A DNA stretch of 22,395 nt from Ruminococcaceae bacterium UBA3451 (lineage in GTDB: Bacteria; Bacillota; Clostridia; Oscillospirales; Acutalibacteraceae). This document shows positions 1-6,674 of the stretch, one piece after another. The first letter of the stretch is position 1. The number at the start of each line of letters is the position of its first letter. The notes beneath the pieces are model-generated. The model was not told where the DNA came from and made no database searches. It saw only the letters and a program-made list of their open reading frames with translations. A program made the translations under genes and the position numbers. Where the stretch lies: the NCBI GenBank assembly GCA_002378845.1, contig DFRY01000070.1:62371-84765 (forward strand), read 5' to 3'.

Positions 1-15
1 CTGCCTCCGCAACCA
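1..15 (+). tRNA. 3' end of a tRNA, probably initiator tRNA-fMet (truncated by the window edge)
   Basis: The first 15 bases end in encoded CCA (13-15) after discriminator A12. The 3' acceptor strand would be CTCCGCA (5-11), and CTGC (1-4) would be the last part of the T-stem. The ending CCGCAACCA, with A72 and A73, is what bacterial initiator tRNA-fMet genes show, where A72 faces a mismatched C1. The 5' part is outside the window, so the mismatch and the anticodon cannot be checked. A terminator follows immediately, and an integrase remnant lies 0.5 kb away, fitting a tRNA 3' end used as an integration site. Another tRNA with an A72-A73 end is possible. Confidence 0.6.
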
Positions 16-18
16 AAC

Positions 19-59
19 AAAAGCTAGGAATCATGTGGTTCCTAGCTTTTTTTATTTTT
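19..59 (+). terminator. Rho-independent terminator of the tRNA
   Basis: A perfect 12-bp stem (19-30 with 39-50, arm AAAAGCTAGGAA) with an 8-nt loop is followed by a T-rich tail to 59. The A-rich 5' flank means it could also stop minus-strand transcription arriving from the small ORF at 103-264. Confidence 0.85.
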
Positions 60-85
60 ATTCACTGATTGTATATTTTGATTTA

Positions 86-106
86 TGGTCGTTATTTGGT
101 CGTTAT
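86..106. repeat. Short tandem direct repeat (TGGTCGTTAT twice)
   Basis: TGGTCGTTAT occurs at 86-95 and again at 97-106, an 11-nt period. It overlaps the last codon of the 53-aa ORF and lies between the tRNA and the integrase remnant. Short direct repeats near element ends can be arm-type integrase sites, but that role is inference. Confidence 0.4.
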
Positions 107-264
107 GATGGTAAAGATGCTTGCTTTATGATGTCAATAATTATAGGCGCAATCTGAATGACCAGTTTTAGAACATTGATAATTTTCCTACGTGCTTTTT
201 TTGATCTAAGTTTTCTTAATGCCTTTCTCATTAGCTTAATGAATCTTTTGAGTGCCTTTTTCAT
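103..264 (-). CDS. Small highly basic amphipathic protein, 53 aa, function unknown
   Basis: The frame starts at ATG 264 and stops at TAA 103-105. An AGAAGG ribosome binding site lies 7 nt upstream of the ATG. The N-terminal half (residues 1-27) is packed with Lys and Arg (MKKALKRFIKLMRKALRKLR), with no acidic residue until D44. Residues 28-46 form a hydrophobic helix (IINVLKLVIQIAPIIIDII), and the protein ends QASLPS. The composition resembles cationic membrane-active peptides such as leaderless bacteriocins, or a type I toxin with its usual polarity reversed. No family is recognised. It sits between a tRNA and the debris of an integrative element and is preceded by a promoter and a strong terminator (291-336), so expression may need readthrough. 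It could also be a chance ORF, but the good ribosome binding site and biased composition argue for a real gene. Confidence 0.5.
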   Translation of the reverse strand: MKKALKRFIKLMRKALRKLRSKKARRKIINVLKLVIQIAPIIIDIIKQASLPS

Positions 265-290
265 AAACGTGCCTTCTATTCGTTAATACT

Positions 291-336
291 AAAAAAAAGA
301 GCGCCAAAAACCCGTTAATTTTGGTTTTTGGCGCTC
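291..336 (-). terminator. Strong intrinsic terminator, minus strand
   Basis: A 14-bp perfect stem (299-312 with 323-336, arm GAGCGCCAAAAACC) with a 10-nt loop is followed on the minus strand by eight Ts (298-291). It ends transcripts from the promoter at 401-429 and lies only 27 nt before the ATG of the 53-aa ORF. A second GGCGCTC (340-346) could pair with the same arm and give an alternative fold. Confidence 0.85.
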
Positions 337-400
337 GAAGGCGCTCTTACATGGTTATATATTGAAGGTAGTTATGGCAGATCTTTTCTTTGCGTAAATC

Positions 401-429
401 ATTGTAACACATCATATATGGATATTCAA
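401..429 (-). promoter_or_regulatory. Sigma-A promoter reading toward the 53-aa ORF
   Basis: On the minus strand TTGAAT (429-424), a 17-nt spacer and TACAAT (406-401) form a good -35/-10 pair. Transcription would start near 394 and meet the terminator at 336-291 after about 100 nt. The product would be a short RNA unless polymerase reads through into the small ORF. Confidence 0.5.
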
Positions 430-469
430 TAGCTGATATACTATATATTGTGAAATATTTGTAAACTAT

Positions 470-500
470 AAAGGGATTTAAAAATTGAATCCCTTTATTT
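470..500 (-). terminator. Terminator of the integrase remnant
   Basis: A 9-bp perfect stem (AAAGGGATT at 470-478 with AATCCCTTT at 488-496) lies just past the integrase stop codon at 501-503. The T-tract is weak on the minus strand and better on the plus strand (TTTATTTTTA), so it may act in both directions. Confidence 0.6.
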
Positions 501-709
501 TTATGCCTGATTCTTTTTATAGCCTGAATTAAGAATGTCCTGCAAAGTGTCTGCAGCCGCTTCATTTGCCGATTTAATGGCATGGGCGTATATCTTTCCA
601 GTAGTTGTTTCATTTGCATGGCCGAGCCGTTCGGCGACAGTAGTGATAGGAACGCCGCCGGCTATTTGAAGTGTAGCGTTTGTGTGCCGGAGGGAGTGAA
701 TTGGGCCGC
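501..709 (-). pseudogene. Tyrosine recombinase (integrase), C-terminal fragment only
   Basis: The minus-strand frame ending at TAA 501-503 reads HSLRHTNATLQIAGGVP (from about 698), then ITTVAERLGHANETTTGKIY and AHAIKSANEAAADTLQD. This is the C-terminal catalytic core of a phage/ICE tyrosine integrase. It keeps HxLRH (catalytic His and the second Arg), LGHAN (His), and the nucleophilic Tyr in GKIYAHA. The core-binding domain and first catalytic Arg are missing, so it cannot be an active enzyme. Upstream the sequence switches frame into the sigma-like ORF at about 700-709, which marks an internal deletion joining two genes of one element. Its end points at the tRNA, the usual arrangement for an integrase next to its attachment site. 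Confidence 0.85.
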
Positions 710-787
710 AACCTCGTCTGGCACCTCAATGATACAGTCGGTGATATAGAAATCGGGATAATATTTTCTCAGATTGATTTTGACCAT
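662..787 (-). pseudogene. Truncated ICE-type sigma-like regulator (Tn916 Orf7-like N-terminus)
   Basis: ATG 787 is preceded by a GGAGG ribosome binding site. The frame gives MVKINLRKYYPDFYITDC, then IIEVPDEVAAQF, and continues out of frame over integrase DNA to TAG at 662-664, 41 codons in all. The N-terminus matches, from memory, the small sigma-70-like proteins encoded just upstream of xis and int in Tn916/Tn1549-type conjugative elements, which usually run well over 100 residues. About 30 native codons remain, followed by about 11 codons read out of frame from integrase sequence. The gene order (sigma-like then integrase, same strand) is that of the end of such an element, with everything between them deleted. 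Confidence 0.7.
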
Positions 788-893
788 TTTATATTCCTCC
801 ATTTCGATTTTTGAAACTGACTAACCGAAACAGAGTGGCGGGGAGCGACAAGCCCGGATATCCAGTTATCCTAATTTGGTCAAAAAGGACAGC

Positions 894-933
894 AAAAAAA
901 GCCGATCTGCAAGTTTATAACTTGAAGTTCGAC
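894..933. terminator. Bidirectional terminator/attenuator in the leader before the sigma-like remnant
   Basis: A 15-position stem with two mismatches (901-915 with 919-933) and a 3-nt loop has seven Ts on the minus strand (900-894) and six Ts on the plus strand (935-940). On the minus strand it lies between the promoter at 1009-1037 and the ATG at 787, so it could be a transcription attenuator of the old element. A separate small inverted repeat, CACCTAC/GTAGGTG (969-975 with 991-997), lies in the same leader. Confidence 0.6.
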
Positions 934-1008
934 ATTTTTTGACATAGCAATAATAAAGCAATTGTTTTCACCTACGATGGTCTCTTCCCTGTAGGTGTTG
1001 TGACATCT

Positions 1009-1037
1009 TCTATAAGACTCATTGGATGTTGCGTCAA
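1009..1037 (-). promoter_or_regulatory. Sigma-A promoter of the mobile-element remnant
   Basis: On the minus strand TTGACG (1037-1032), a 17-nt spacer and TATAGA (1014-1009) form a good promoter directed at the sigma-like remnant, with a leader of about 210 nt. Apart from this promoter and the 894-933 hairpin, I see no gene in 788-1118. Confidence 0.6.
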
Positions 1038-1118
1038 CAATAATTTACCCCAATTTTAATCGCCTCCTGACATGCCGCCCGTGGCGACACGCTGGGACGG
1101 CGTGCACAGTAATTTTTC

Positions 1119-1976
1119 TTAACAGGCTATAGTAGATACCTCATCGGCTATATTCAGTAGTTTATTCATGCATTCGTAAAACTTCTTCGTATTCGCCAGA
1201 TATACATAGTGATCTGTTTCCGAGAACTCATATGCACAACAATTGGGTATCAAAGAACCCATCTTTTTAAAATCGTCCTCGGGAAGCCACATGCTGTTTT
1301 TTGCTCTAATCAAAAGCACGGGGCACTGTATTTTTGGTAAAAGGTCAAACCACCCCGTATCATATGCAGTGTTGGCCGACATTGCCTGCGGGCTGTGCAT
1401 GAGCTGATACCCATCCTTGGCTTCCGTCAAGTCGCTCATGAACTGACGACACCAATATTCAGAGTCCGTTTTTTCTCTGATGAAATCCGTTGCCTCGGCT
1501 AGGCTGGAAAACGGAAGCGGCCAATCTTTGGTGAAGGGATCTACGCATGGAATTTCCTCCGGGGGCAAAAGACTCGGCGTGGCCGGGCCCCGCGCGGATA
1601 TGTCAAGAATGGCTGCCGCCTTTATGGTTTCAGGATAATGCGCTGCTAAGTAACCGGCCACACGTCCTCCCATGGAATGGCCGATCACAATAGCGGATTT
1701 TATGTTTAAAAAGTGTAATAGTTCCACCATGTCTTCCGCCATTTCCTGTGACGTGTATTTTGCTACGGGTTTGCCGCTTAATCCATGTCCCCTTAAATCC
1801 GGGGCGATGATTCTGTACTGCTTTCCGTAGTGCTCCATAAAATCACACCACGTTTCGCCCCGACCCCATTTCCCATGGAGGCAGAGGATAACCGGTTTTT
1901 CCGTCTTTGTATCAAGATAAAACAAGTCAATGTTATTCAGTTTGGCGGTGTATCTGTAGATTTTGATGTGTTCCAT
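1119..1976 (-). CDS. Alpha/beta-hydrolase fold hydrolase, 285 aa
   Basis: A single-domain cytoplasmic alpha/beta hydrolase of the esterase/epoxide hydrolase/haloperoxidase-like group. The oxyanion-hole segment LCLHGKWGRGETW (residues 32-44) is followed by APDLRGHGLSGKP. The nucleophile elbow GHSMGG puts the catalytic Ser at 101, and the catalytic His is probably H256 in ETDHYVYL. The substrate cannot be read from the sequence. I start it at ATG 1976 because AGGAG lies 8 nt before it; a GTG at 1985 in the same frame directly abuts that Shine-Dalgarno and is less likely. The gene begins 28 nt after the stop of the ABC exporter subunit at 2005-3783, so it is very probably the third gene of that operon and falls under the same TetR operator. 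Its role is probably hydrolysis of a toxic or signalling ester or lactone handled by the pump, which is inference. Confidence 0.85.
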   Translation of the reverse strand: MEHIKIYRYTAKLNNIDLFYLDTKTEKPVILCLHGKWGRGETWCDFMEHYGKQYRIIAPDLRGHGLSGKPVAKYTSQEMAEDMVELLHFLNIKSAIVIGHSMGGRVAGYLAAHYPETIKAAAILDISARGPATPSLLPPEEIPCVDPFTKDWPLPFSSLAEATDFIREKTDSEYWCRQFMSDLTEAKDGYQLMHSPQAMSANTAYDTGWFDLLPKIQCPVLLIRAKNSMWLPEDDFKKMGSLIPNCCAYEFSETDHYVYLANTKKFYECMNKLLNIADEVSTIAC

Positions 1977-2004
1977 AAGAATCACTCCTATTAAAATTTA
2001 TTTA

Positions 2005-3783
2005 TCAAGCGCTTATTTGAGCAAACTGGCTGTTATAAATATCCGCATATGTGCCGTTTAGAGCGAGCAATTGTTTGTGTGTCCCTGTTTCCACAATATT
2101 GCCCTTATCCATGACGATAATCTGATCTGCGTCGTAGATTGTCGACAACCGGTGTGCGACAACAAAACTTGTTCTGCCTTTCAGAAGCTTTTTCATTGCG
2201 CTTTGAATAATCCATTCCGTACGGCTGTCAACATTTGAGGTTGCCTCGTCCAGAATAAGAATTTCGGGATTGCGAAGGAAAGCTCTCGCAATCGTAATCA
2301 GCTGACGCTGACCCTGTGAGATGTTCCCCGCCTCTTCGTCCAAAACGGTATTGTAACCATCCGGCAGTTTCCGGATAAAATCATCGGCGAAGGCCGCTTT
2401 TGCGGCAGCATAGACCTGCTCTTCAGATGCGTTATCGTTCCCAAAGCGGATGTTGTCATAGATTGTACCGGAAAAGAGCCAGGTGTCCTGCAAAACCATG
2501 CCGGTTCTTCGGCGCAGTGCCTGCCTATCCAGATTTCGGATGTCTGTGCCGTCGATCCGGATGCTTCCGCCTTGAATTTCGTAAAACCGTTCCAGAAGAT
2601 TAATCAATGTGGTTTTCCCCGCGCCGGTATGACCGACAATTGCCACGGTCTGTCCATTTTGCACGCTCAGACTGAACCCCCGCATCAATGGCTTTTCGGT
2701 GTAGCTAAAATTTACACAGTCAAATACAATCTTCGCGTTGCTGCCGGATTCATTCGGAAATGCCGATTCATATCCTGCCATTTCTTCCGCGTCCAGTAAA
2801 TCAAATACCCGGCGCACGGAGGCCAGCATGGAGAGGATGCTGTTCCAAGTCTGTGAAAATTGGAGCAGCGGCTGGGAAAACTGCGTGGAATACTGTAAAA
2901 ATGCCTGCATATCTCCGATGACGACCGCACCGGAGATGACGTTTACCGCGCCGACGACGGCAATCAGAATATAAACGATATTCTGAACCAGTGTCATACA
3001 GGGCATCATGTTGCCGCCAAGGAACTTGGCTTTCCAGCCAGATTCATACATTTTCGTGTTGACGGCTTTAAAGTCATCAAGAGCCCGCCCCTCGCTGTTA
3101 AAACTTTTTATGACGGAAAAGCCCTGATAGGTTTCTTCAATCTGTCCGTTCAATTCGCCCAACTGCGAAAAGTATGTCCGGTTCTGTTTTTGTGTCCGCT
3201 TTGTGAAAAGTTTCATGACGATAAGACTGCCGGGCACCATAATACAGGACAATACAGTCAGCAGTGGGCTGATGGAAAGCATCATGCAGAAGAATCCTAT
3301 GACCAGCACGCTCCCCGCAAGTAAGTCAATCAGGCTTTGCTGTAGATTCGTCATGATGTTGTCGACATCGTTGATGGCCACAGACATAAGATTTCCGTTC
3401 GAATTTTTATCAAAGAAGGAAACGGGTACTTGATTCATCTTTGCTTTCAATTCATTTCGAAGAGTATAAACGGTTTTCTGTGAGACAACTACCATAAGCC
3501 GCTGCTGCAAAAAACTCGTCAGGCATACCCCGGCGTACAAAGCCGCAACAATGAACAGGAGAACCCCAAGACGGTTAAAATCAATACCGCTGCCGCTTTT
3601 TATCCCGTTAAAGATTGTGGTCGTTGCGTCCCCCAATAATTTCGGGCTATAAACCTGCATTACTGTGCCTGCAATGGCCAAAATCACAGCAACGCCAAAA
3701 AACAAACTGCTCTTTTTCATGTATTTGATAAGTCTTATTATGGTGTTCCAATTTTCTCTTGAATTGGATTTTTTCTGTTTCAT
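2005..3783 (-). CDS. Heterodimeric ABC exporter, catalytically competent subunit, 592 aa
   Basis: A half-transporter with a type IV (multidrug/lipid exporter) membrane domain, residues about 25-330 with six expected TM helices, then a nucleotide-binding domain. The NBD has Walker A GHTGAGKT (384-391), Q-loop Gln432, signature ISQGQ (488-492), Walker B ILILDE with catalytic Glu513, and H-loop His544. The signature departs from LSGGQ, while Glu and His are intact. The partner encoded just upstream has the opposite pattern. By analogy with TM287/288 and BmrCD, this chain supplies Walker A/B for the competent ATP site and a degenerate signature for the other. Its ATG overlaps the partner's TGA (ATGA at 3783-3780), so the two are translationally coupled. 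Likely substrates are hydrophobic drugs or peptides, but the sequence does not show which. Confidence 0.93.
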   Translation of the reverse strand: MKQKKSNSRENWNTIIRLIKYMKKSSLFFGVAVILAIAGTVMQVYSPKLLGDATTTIFNGIKSGSGIDFNRLGVLLFIVAALYAGVCLTSFLQQRLMVVVSQKTVYTLRNELKAKMNQVPVSFFDKNSNGNLMSVAINDVDNIMTNLQQSLIDLLAGSVLVIGFFCMMLSISPLLTVLSCIMVPGSLIVMKLFTKRTQKQNRTYFSQLGELNGQIEETYQGFSVIKSFNSEGRALDDFKAVNTKMYESGWKAKFLGGNMMPCMTLVQNIVYILIAVVGAVNVISGAVVIGDMQAFLQYSTQFSQPLLQFSQTWNSILSMLASVRRVFDLLDAEEMAGYESAFPNESGSNAKIVFDCVNFSYTEKPLMRGFSLSVQNGQTVAIVGHTGAGKTTLINLLERFYEIQGGSIRIDGTDIRNLDRQALRRRTGMVLQDTWLFSGTIYDNIRFGNDNASEEQVYAAAKAAFADDFIRKLPDGYNTVLDEEAGNISQGQRQLITIARAFLRNPEILILDEATSNVDSRTEWIIQSAMKKLLKGRTSFVVAHRLSTIYDADQIIVMDKGNIVETGTHKQLLALNGTYADIYNSQFAQISA

Positions 3784-5504
3784 GCAACTCCACCCTCCTT
3801 GTAGGATTGTGAATTAAGAATTTCCTGATAAATCGAATTGGATTTTTTGAGTTCCTCATGCGTACCAAGACCCGCCAGTGTGCCGTTATTCAGAACTGCG
3901 ATTTTGTCGGCATCCATCGCAGTGCTACTCCGCTGGGCAACAATCACGGTAATGGCTTTTTGCAGTTTGCCTTTCATTGCGGACCGGATCGCTTGATCGG
4001 TTTTGAAATCGACTGCCGAAAAGGAATCGTCAAACACGTAAATAGCAGCATCTTTCAACAGTGACCTTGCAAGACAGAGCCGCTGCTTTTGACCTCCAGA
4101 AAAATTGCTTCCGCCTTTTTCGACTTTTGAATCAAGGCGGTCCGGCAGATCTTGTATGAATTCCGTGGCGCAGGCCATATCAAGCGCTGCCCATATTTCC
4201 TCATCTGTCGCATCGGGCTTTGCCATCTGCATATTGAAGCGAATTGTTCCGAAAAACAAAGTAGACTTTTGCGGTGTAAAGCTGACCAGGCTGTGCAGCG
4301 TCTTCTGGGGCATGTCGCGAATATCGACTCCCCCAATCAAAACCCTGCCCTGGTTCGCGTCATACAGTCTTGAAATCAGGTTCACTATGGTGGATTTTCC
4401 GCTGCCGGTGCTGCCTATGACTGCAAGTGTCTGTCCTGATGAAACATCCAGACTGATATTTTCAAGGGCTTCTTTTTTCGCGCTGCGATAGCGAAAGCCA
4501 ACCTGATCGAAAACCAGCGTCGTGGATTGTACCTTTTCCTCTGTTGGAGCTTGGGGATCTTTAATACACAAAGGCATATCCAGCACTTCGTTTATTCTGC
4601 CAGCGGAAATTTGTCCACGCGGAATCGCCAAAATGACGCTGGTCAGGATTTTGAAGCTCAACAAAATTCGCGCGGCATAGGTAATGACTCCTACCAAGGT
4701 GCCAACCTGCATACCGCCGGCCGATATTTCTTTTCCACCGATCCATGTGATGATCACGGTAGTAAGACTTACAAGCATAGTAATCAGGGGAACAAAAAAA
4801 TTCATAATGGAGGCTGCTTGAATCGACGTCCTGGTATAATCCTGATTTGTGACGCGGTATTTCTGAAAATCCTGATCCTCTTTGTTAAAGGCGCGAATCA
4901 CCCGAACGCCTGTCAGCCCTTCCCTCACGAGGAGGTTAAGACGATCCAATAACCCCTGTGTCTTTCCGTAAAGCGGTGTAGCGAAACGGTAAATAAGATA
5001 AGCGGCAATAATAAGAAATGGAATGACGCCCAGAAATACGAGAGCAAAAGTAGGGCTGAGCAGATAAGTCAAAACGATTCCGCCAATCAGATTCACCGGT
5101 GAAAGGATCAGAAACTTTAATCCCATCTCCACCAGGTATTGAACCTGTGTCACGTCGTTGGTGCTCCGTGTTATCATGGATGAAGTGCCAATAATATCAA
5201 ATTCGTTTTTGGAGAAGCAAAGTGCTTTTCGAAAAATATCTTCCCGCAGTTCACTGCCAAGCCGATACGAAATTTTTGAGGCAAACAATGTGTTGAAAAC
5301 GGCGCCCAGAGCACTGAAAATGGAAAGCAGCAGCATGACAAATCCCTTTGACCAGATATATGGCACATTCCCTTTCAGCACGCCGTTATTGACGATATCC
5401 GCCGTAATATAGGGGAGATATAGGGAACATAACGCCTGTATCAGCAAAAATACTACCGCCACAGTAACCGCTCCCGGATTAATTCGTTTAATGATGCGAA
5501 ACAT
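3780..5504 (-). CDS. Heterodimeric ABC exporter, degenerate-site subunit, 574 aa
   Basis: The first gene of the exporter operon and partner of the 592-aa half-transporter. The membrane domain covers about residues 10-305. The NBD has Walker A GSTGSGKS (364-371), Q-loop Gln412 and a canonical signature FSGGQ (468-472). The catalytic position after Walker B is Asp493 instead of Glu (YVFDDS), and the H-loop His is Gln524 (IVAQRSS). These are the classic marks of the degenerate chain in heterodimeric exporters. The start is ATG 5504, 7 nt after AGGAGG; the in-frame ATG at 5510 is only 1 nt from that Shine-Dalgarno. A CTAAC-N3-GTTAG operator lies 18 nt upstream of the ATG and abuts a -10 element, so repression by the neighbouring TetR protein is likely. 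Confidence 0.93.
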   Translation of the reverse strand: MFRIIKRINPGAVTVAVVFLLIQALCSLYLPYITADIVNNGVLKGNVPYIWSKGFVMLLLSIFSALGAVFNTLFASKISYRLGSELREDIFRKALCFSKNEFDIIGTSSMITRSTNDVTQVQYLVEMGLKFLILSPVNLIGGIVLTYLLSPTFALVFLGVIPFLIIAAYLIYRFATPLYGKTQGLLDRLNLLVREGLTGVRVIRAFNKEDQDFQKYRVTNQDYTRTSIQAASIMNFFVPLITMLVSLTTVIITWIGGKEISAGGMQVGTLVGVITYAARILLSFKILTSVILAIPRGQISAGRINEVLDMPLCIKDPQAPTEEKVQSTTLVFDQVGFRYRSAKKEALENISLDVSSGQTLAVIGSTGSGKSTIVNLISRLYDANQGRVLIGGVDIRDMPQKTLHSLVSFTPQKSTLFFGTIRFNMQMAKPDATDEEIWAALDMACATEFIQDLPDRLDSKVEKGGSNFSGGQKQRLCLARSLLKDAAIYVFDDSFSAVDFKTDQAIRSAMKGKLQKAITVIVAQRSSTAMDADKIAVLNNGTLAGLGTHEELKKSNSIYQEILNSQSYKEGGVA

Positions 5505-5521
5505 ACGCATTCCTCCTTTAA

Positions 5522-5540
5522 CTAACTTAGTTAGATTATG
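5522..5540 (-). promoter_or_regulatory. TetR-type operator and -10 of the ABC exporter operon
   Basis: The operator CTAAC-TTA-GTTAG is at 5522-5534. It directly abuts a minus-strand -10 CATAAT (5540-5535) and lies just upstream of the AGGAGG and ATG 5504. The same palindrome with another 3-nt centre occurs twice by the tetR gene. The -35 (about 5563-5558, TTCTCT) is poor, so an activator or weak basal expression is possible. Confidence 0.75.
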
Positions 5541-5552
5541 GCTTACAGAAAT

Positions 5553-5603
5553 GCAGAAGAGAATTTACACTATCATGCAAGTAGCATCACGTTTCTCTTC
5601 TGC
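5553..5603. repeat. Nested inverted repeat upstream of the exporter promoter
   Basis: GCAGAAGAGAA (5553-5563) is perfectly repeated inverted as TTCTCTTCTGC (5593-5603). A smaller inverted repeat, ATGC/GCAT (5575-5578 with 5584-5587), is nested inside. The left arm covers the expected -35 region of the exporter operon. There is no T-tract, so it is not an ordinary terminator for the dehydrogenase gene ending at 5664. Confidence 0.6.
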
Positions 5604-5663
5604 AAGCGAACAAAGTCATATTGAAAAAATCTGAGAAAAGAAATTCTTTTCTATATGAATGCC

Positions 5664-6506
5664 TTATGATTCAAAATTGGTATCTGTGCCTTTGCTGTGC
5701 CATGACGCAAGCTCATCCTTAACAAGCTCCATTTTTTTATCAGCAAGCTGATAGGCGTCGGAGCCCAGCAGCAGGTGAGTTGGGGGGGTATCTGAATTGA
5801 CTGCCTGAATCAATACCTGCCTCCCCTTTGTCGGATTCCCTTTTTGCTGCCGGTCGCTGGCCGACAGGAATTTTTTCTGGTTTTGTCTTGCCAAGTCATA
5901 ATCCGCTATATTGTTCAGATCTTCCCAATTTAAAGAACCTTGGGAGAAGAAATTTGTCCGAAAGACTCCGGGAAAAACACAGGTGACATGGATCCCGAAC
6001 GGTTTTAACTCTCCGCTCAATGATTCGGAGTATCCATTGATTGCATGTTTTGCGGCGACGTAAATGCTGCTTAGGGGAAACCCATAAAATCCGGCAGTCG
6101 ATGAAAAATTTACGATATGGCCTGATTTTTGCTGCCTGAAATACGGCAGGACAGCTCGTGTCACATTCATCGTACCGAAAACATTCACCTCGAAGTTTTC
6201 TCGGATCTTTTTATCTGAAATTTCTTCGAATGCGCCGAATTGTCCGTAGCCTGCATTGTTTACAACAACATCCAAATGCTCAAACTGAGCGATAGTAGTG
6301 GAGATCGCTTGCGCAACCTCTTCCGAATCCGTTAAACTTTTTAGCTGCAATGGCAGGAAATTTTCGTTTTGCAATTCTGTTTTATTGAATTTTTTGATAT
6401 CTCTTGTAGTTGCGGCTACCTGGTATCCTTGTGTCAGTAACTCTTTGACGAGAGCCAGCCCGAACCCTTTTGATGCTCCGGTGATGAACCATGTTTTGTT
6501 TCTCAT
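5664..6506 (-). CDS. Short-chain dehydrogenase/reductase (SDR), 280 aa
   Basis: A classical SDR, NAD(P)(H)-dependent and cytoplasmic. It has the cofactor glycine motif TGASKGFG (residues 9-16), the structural NNAG (83-86), catalytic Ser136 in NFSSTAG, and YVAAK with Tyr149 and Lys153. The Ser-Tyr spacing of 13 is the normal one. The substrate is unknown; relatives reduce aldehydes, ketones or quinones. The frame is open 32 codons further upstream, but that extension crosses the promoter and operator (6553-6596). ATG 6506, preceded by GAAAGGATTG, is the correct start. It is transcribed divergently from the TetR gene under a near-consensus promoter with a TetR-type operator just downstream of the -10, so it is probably a direct target of the regulator together with the exporter. 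Confidence 0.92.
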   Translation of the reverse strand: MRNKTWFITGASKGFGLALVKELLTQGYQVAATTRDIKKFNKTELQNENFLPLQLKSLTDSEEVAQAISTTIAQFEHLDVVVNNAGYGQFGAFEEISDKKIRENFEVNVFGTMNVTRAVLPYFRQQKSGHIVNFSSTAGFYGFPLSSIYVAAKHAINGYSESLSGELKPFGIHVTCVFPGVFRTNFFSQGSLNWEDLNNIADYDLARQNQKKFLSASDRQQKGNPTKGRQVLIQAVNSDTPPTHLLLGSDAYQLADKKMELVKDELASWHSKGTDTNFES

Positions 6507-6552
6507 AATAATCAATCCTTTCTCATGTGCAACGTACAGTGTCACAATCAAT

Positions 6553-6596
6553 CTAACTATGTTAGTTAGTATAATCCCAACGGTTGTCTGTGTCAA
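6553..6596 (-). promoter_or_regulatory. Promoter and operator of the SDR gene
   Basis: On the minus strand TTGACA (6596-6591), a 17-nt spacer and TATACT (6573-6568) make a near-consensus sigma-A promoter. The operator CTAAC-TAT-GTTAG (6553-6565) begins 2 nt downstream of the -10, at the expected transcription start. This is an ideal position for repression. Confidence 0.85.
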
Positions 6597-6606
6597 GAAC
6601 AAAAAA

Positions 6607-6645
6607 CTAACAATGTTAGACTTTTGTGAAATGTTATGCTATAAT
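6607..6645 (+). promoter_or_regulatory. Autoregulated promoter of the tetR gene
   Basis: The operator CTAAC-AAT-GTTAG (6607-6619) overlaps the weak -35 region (TAGACT, 6617-6622), which is 17 nt from a perfect -10 TATAAT (6640-6645). This fits negative autoregulation. The palindrome centre differs from the two minus-strand copies, but both arms are identical. Confidence 0.8.
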
Positions 6646-6674
6646 AGCATAAAATAAATTTGGAGTTGTTTAAT

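Noticed and set aside
347..619. A 90-codon minus-strand open frame
   Set aside because: It is another frame of the integrase C-terminus (501-700) extended into non-coding AT-rich DNA. The integrase frame gives clear catalytic motifs, while this one gives none.
6507..6602. A 32-residue N-terminal extension of the SDR protein
   Set aside because: It would be encoded over the -35, -10 and operator of the gene, and the internal ATG 6506 has a good ribosome binding site and starts the Rossmann motif at the normal position.
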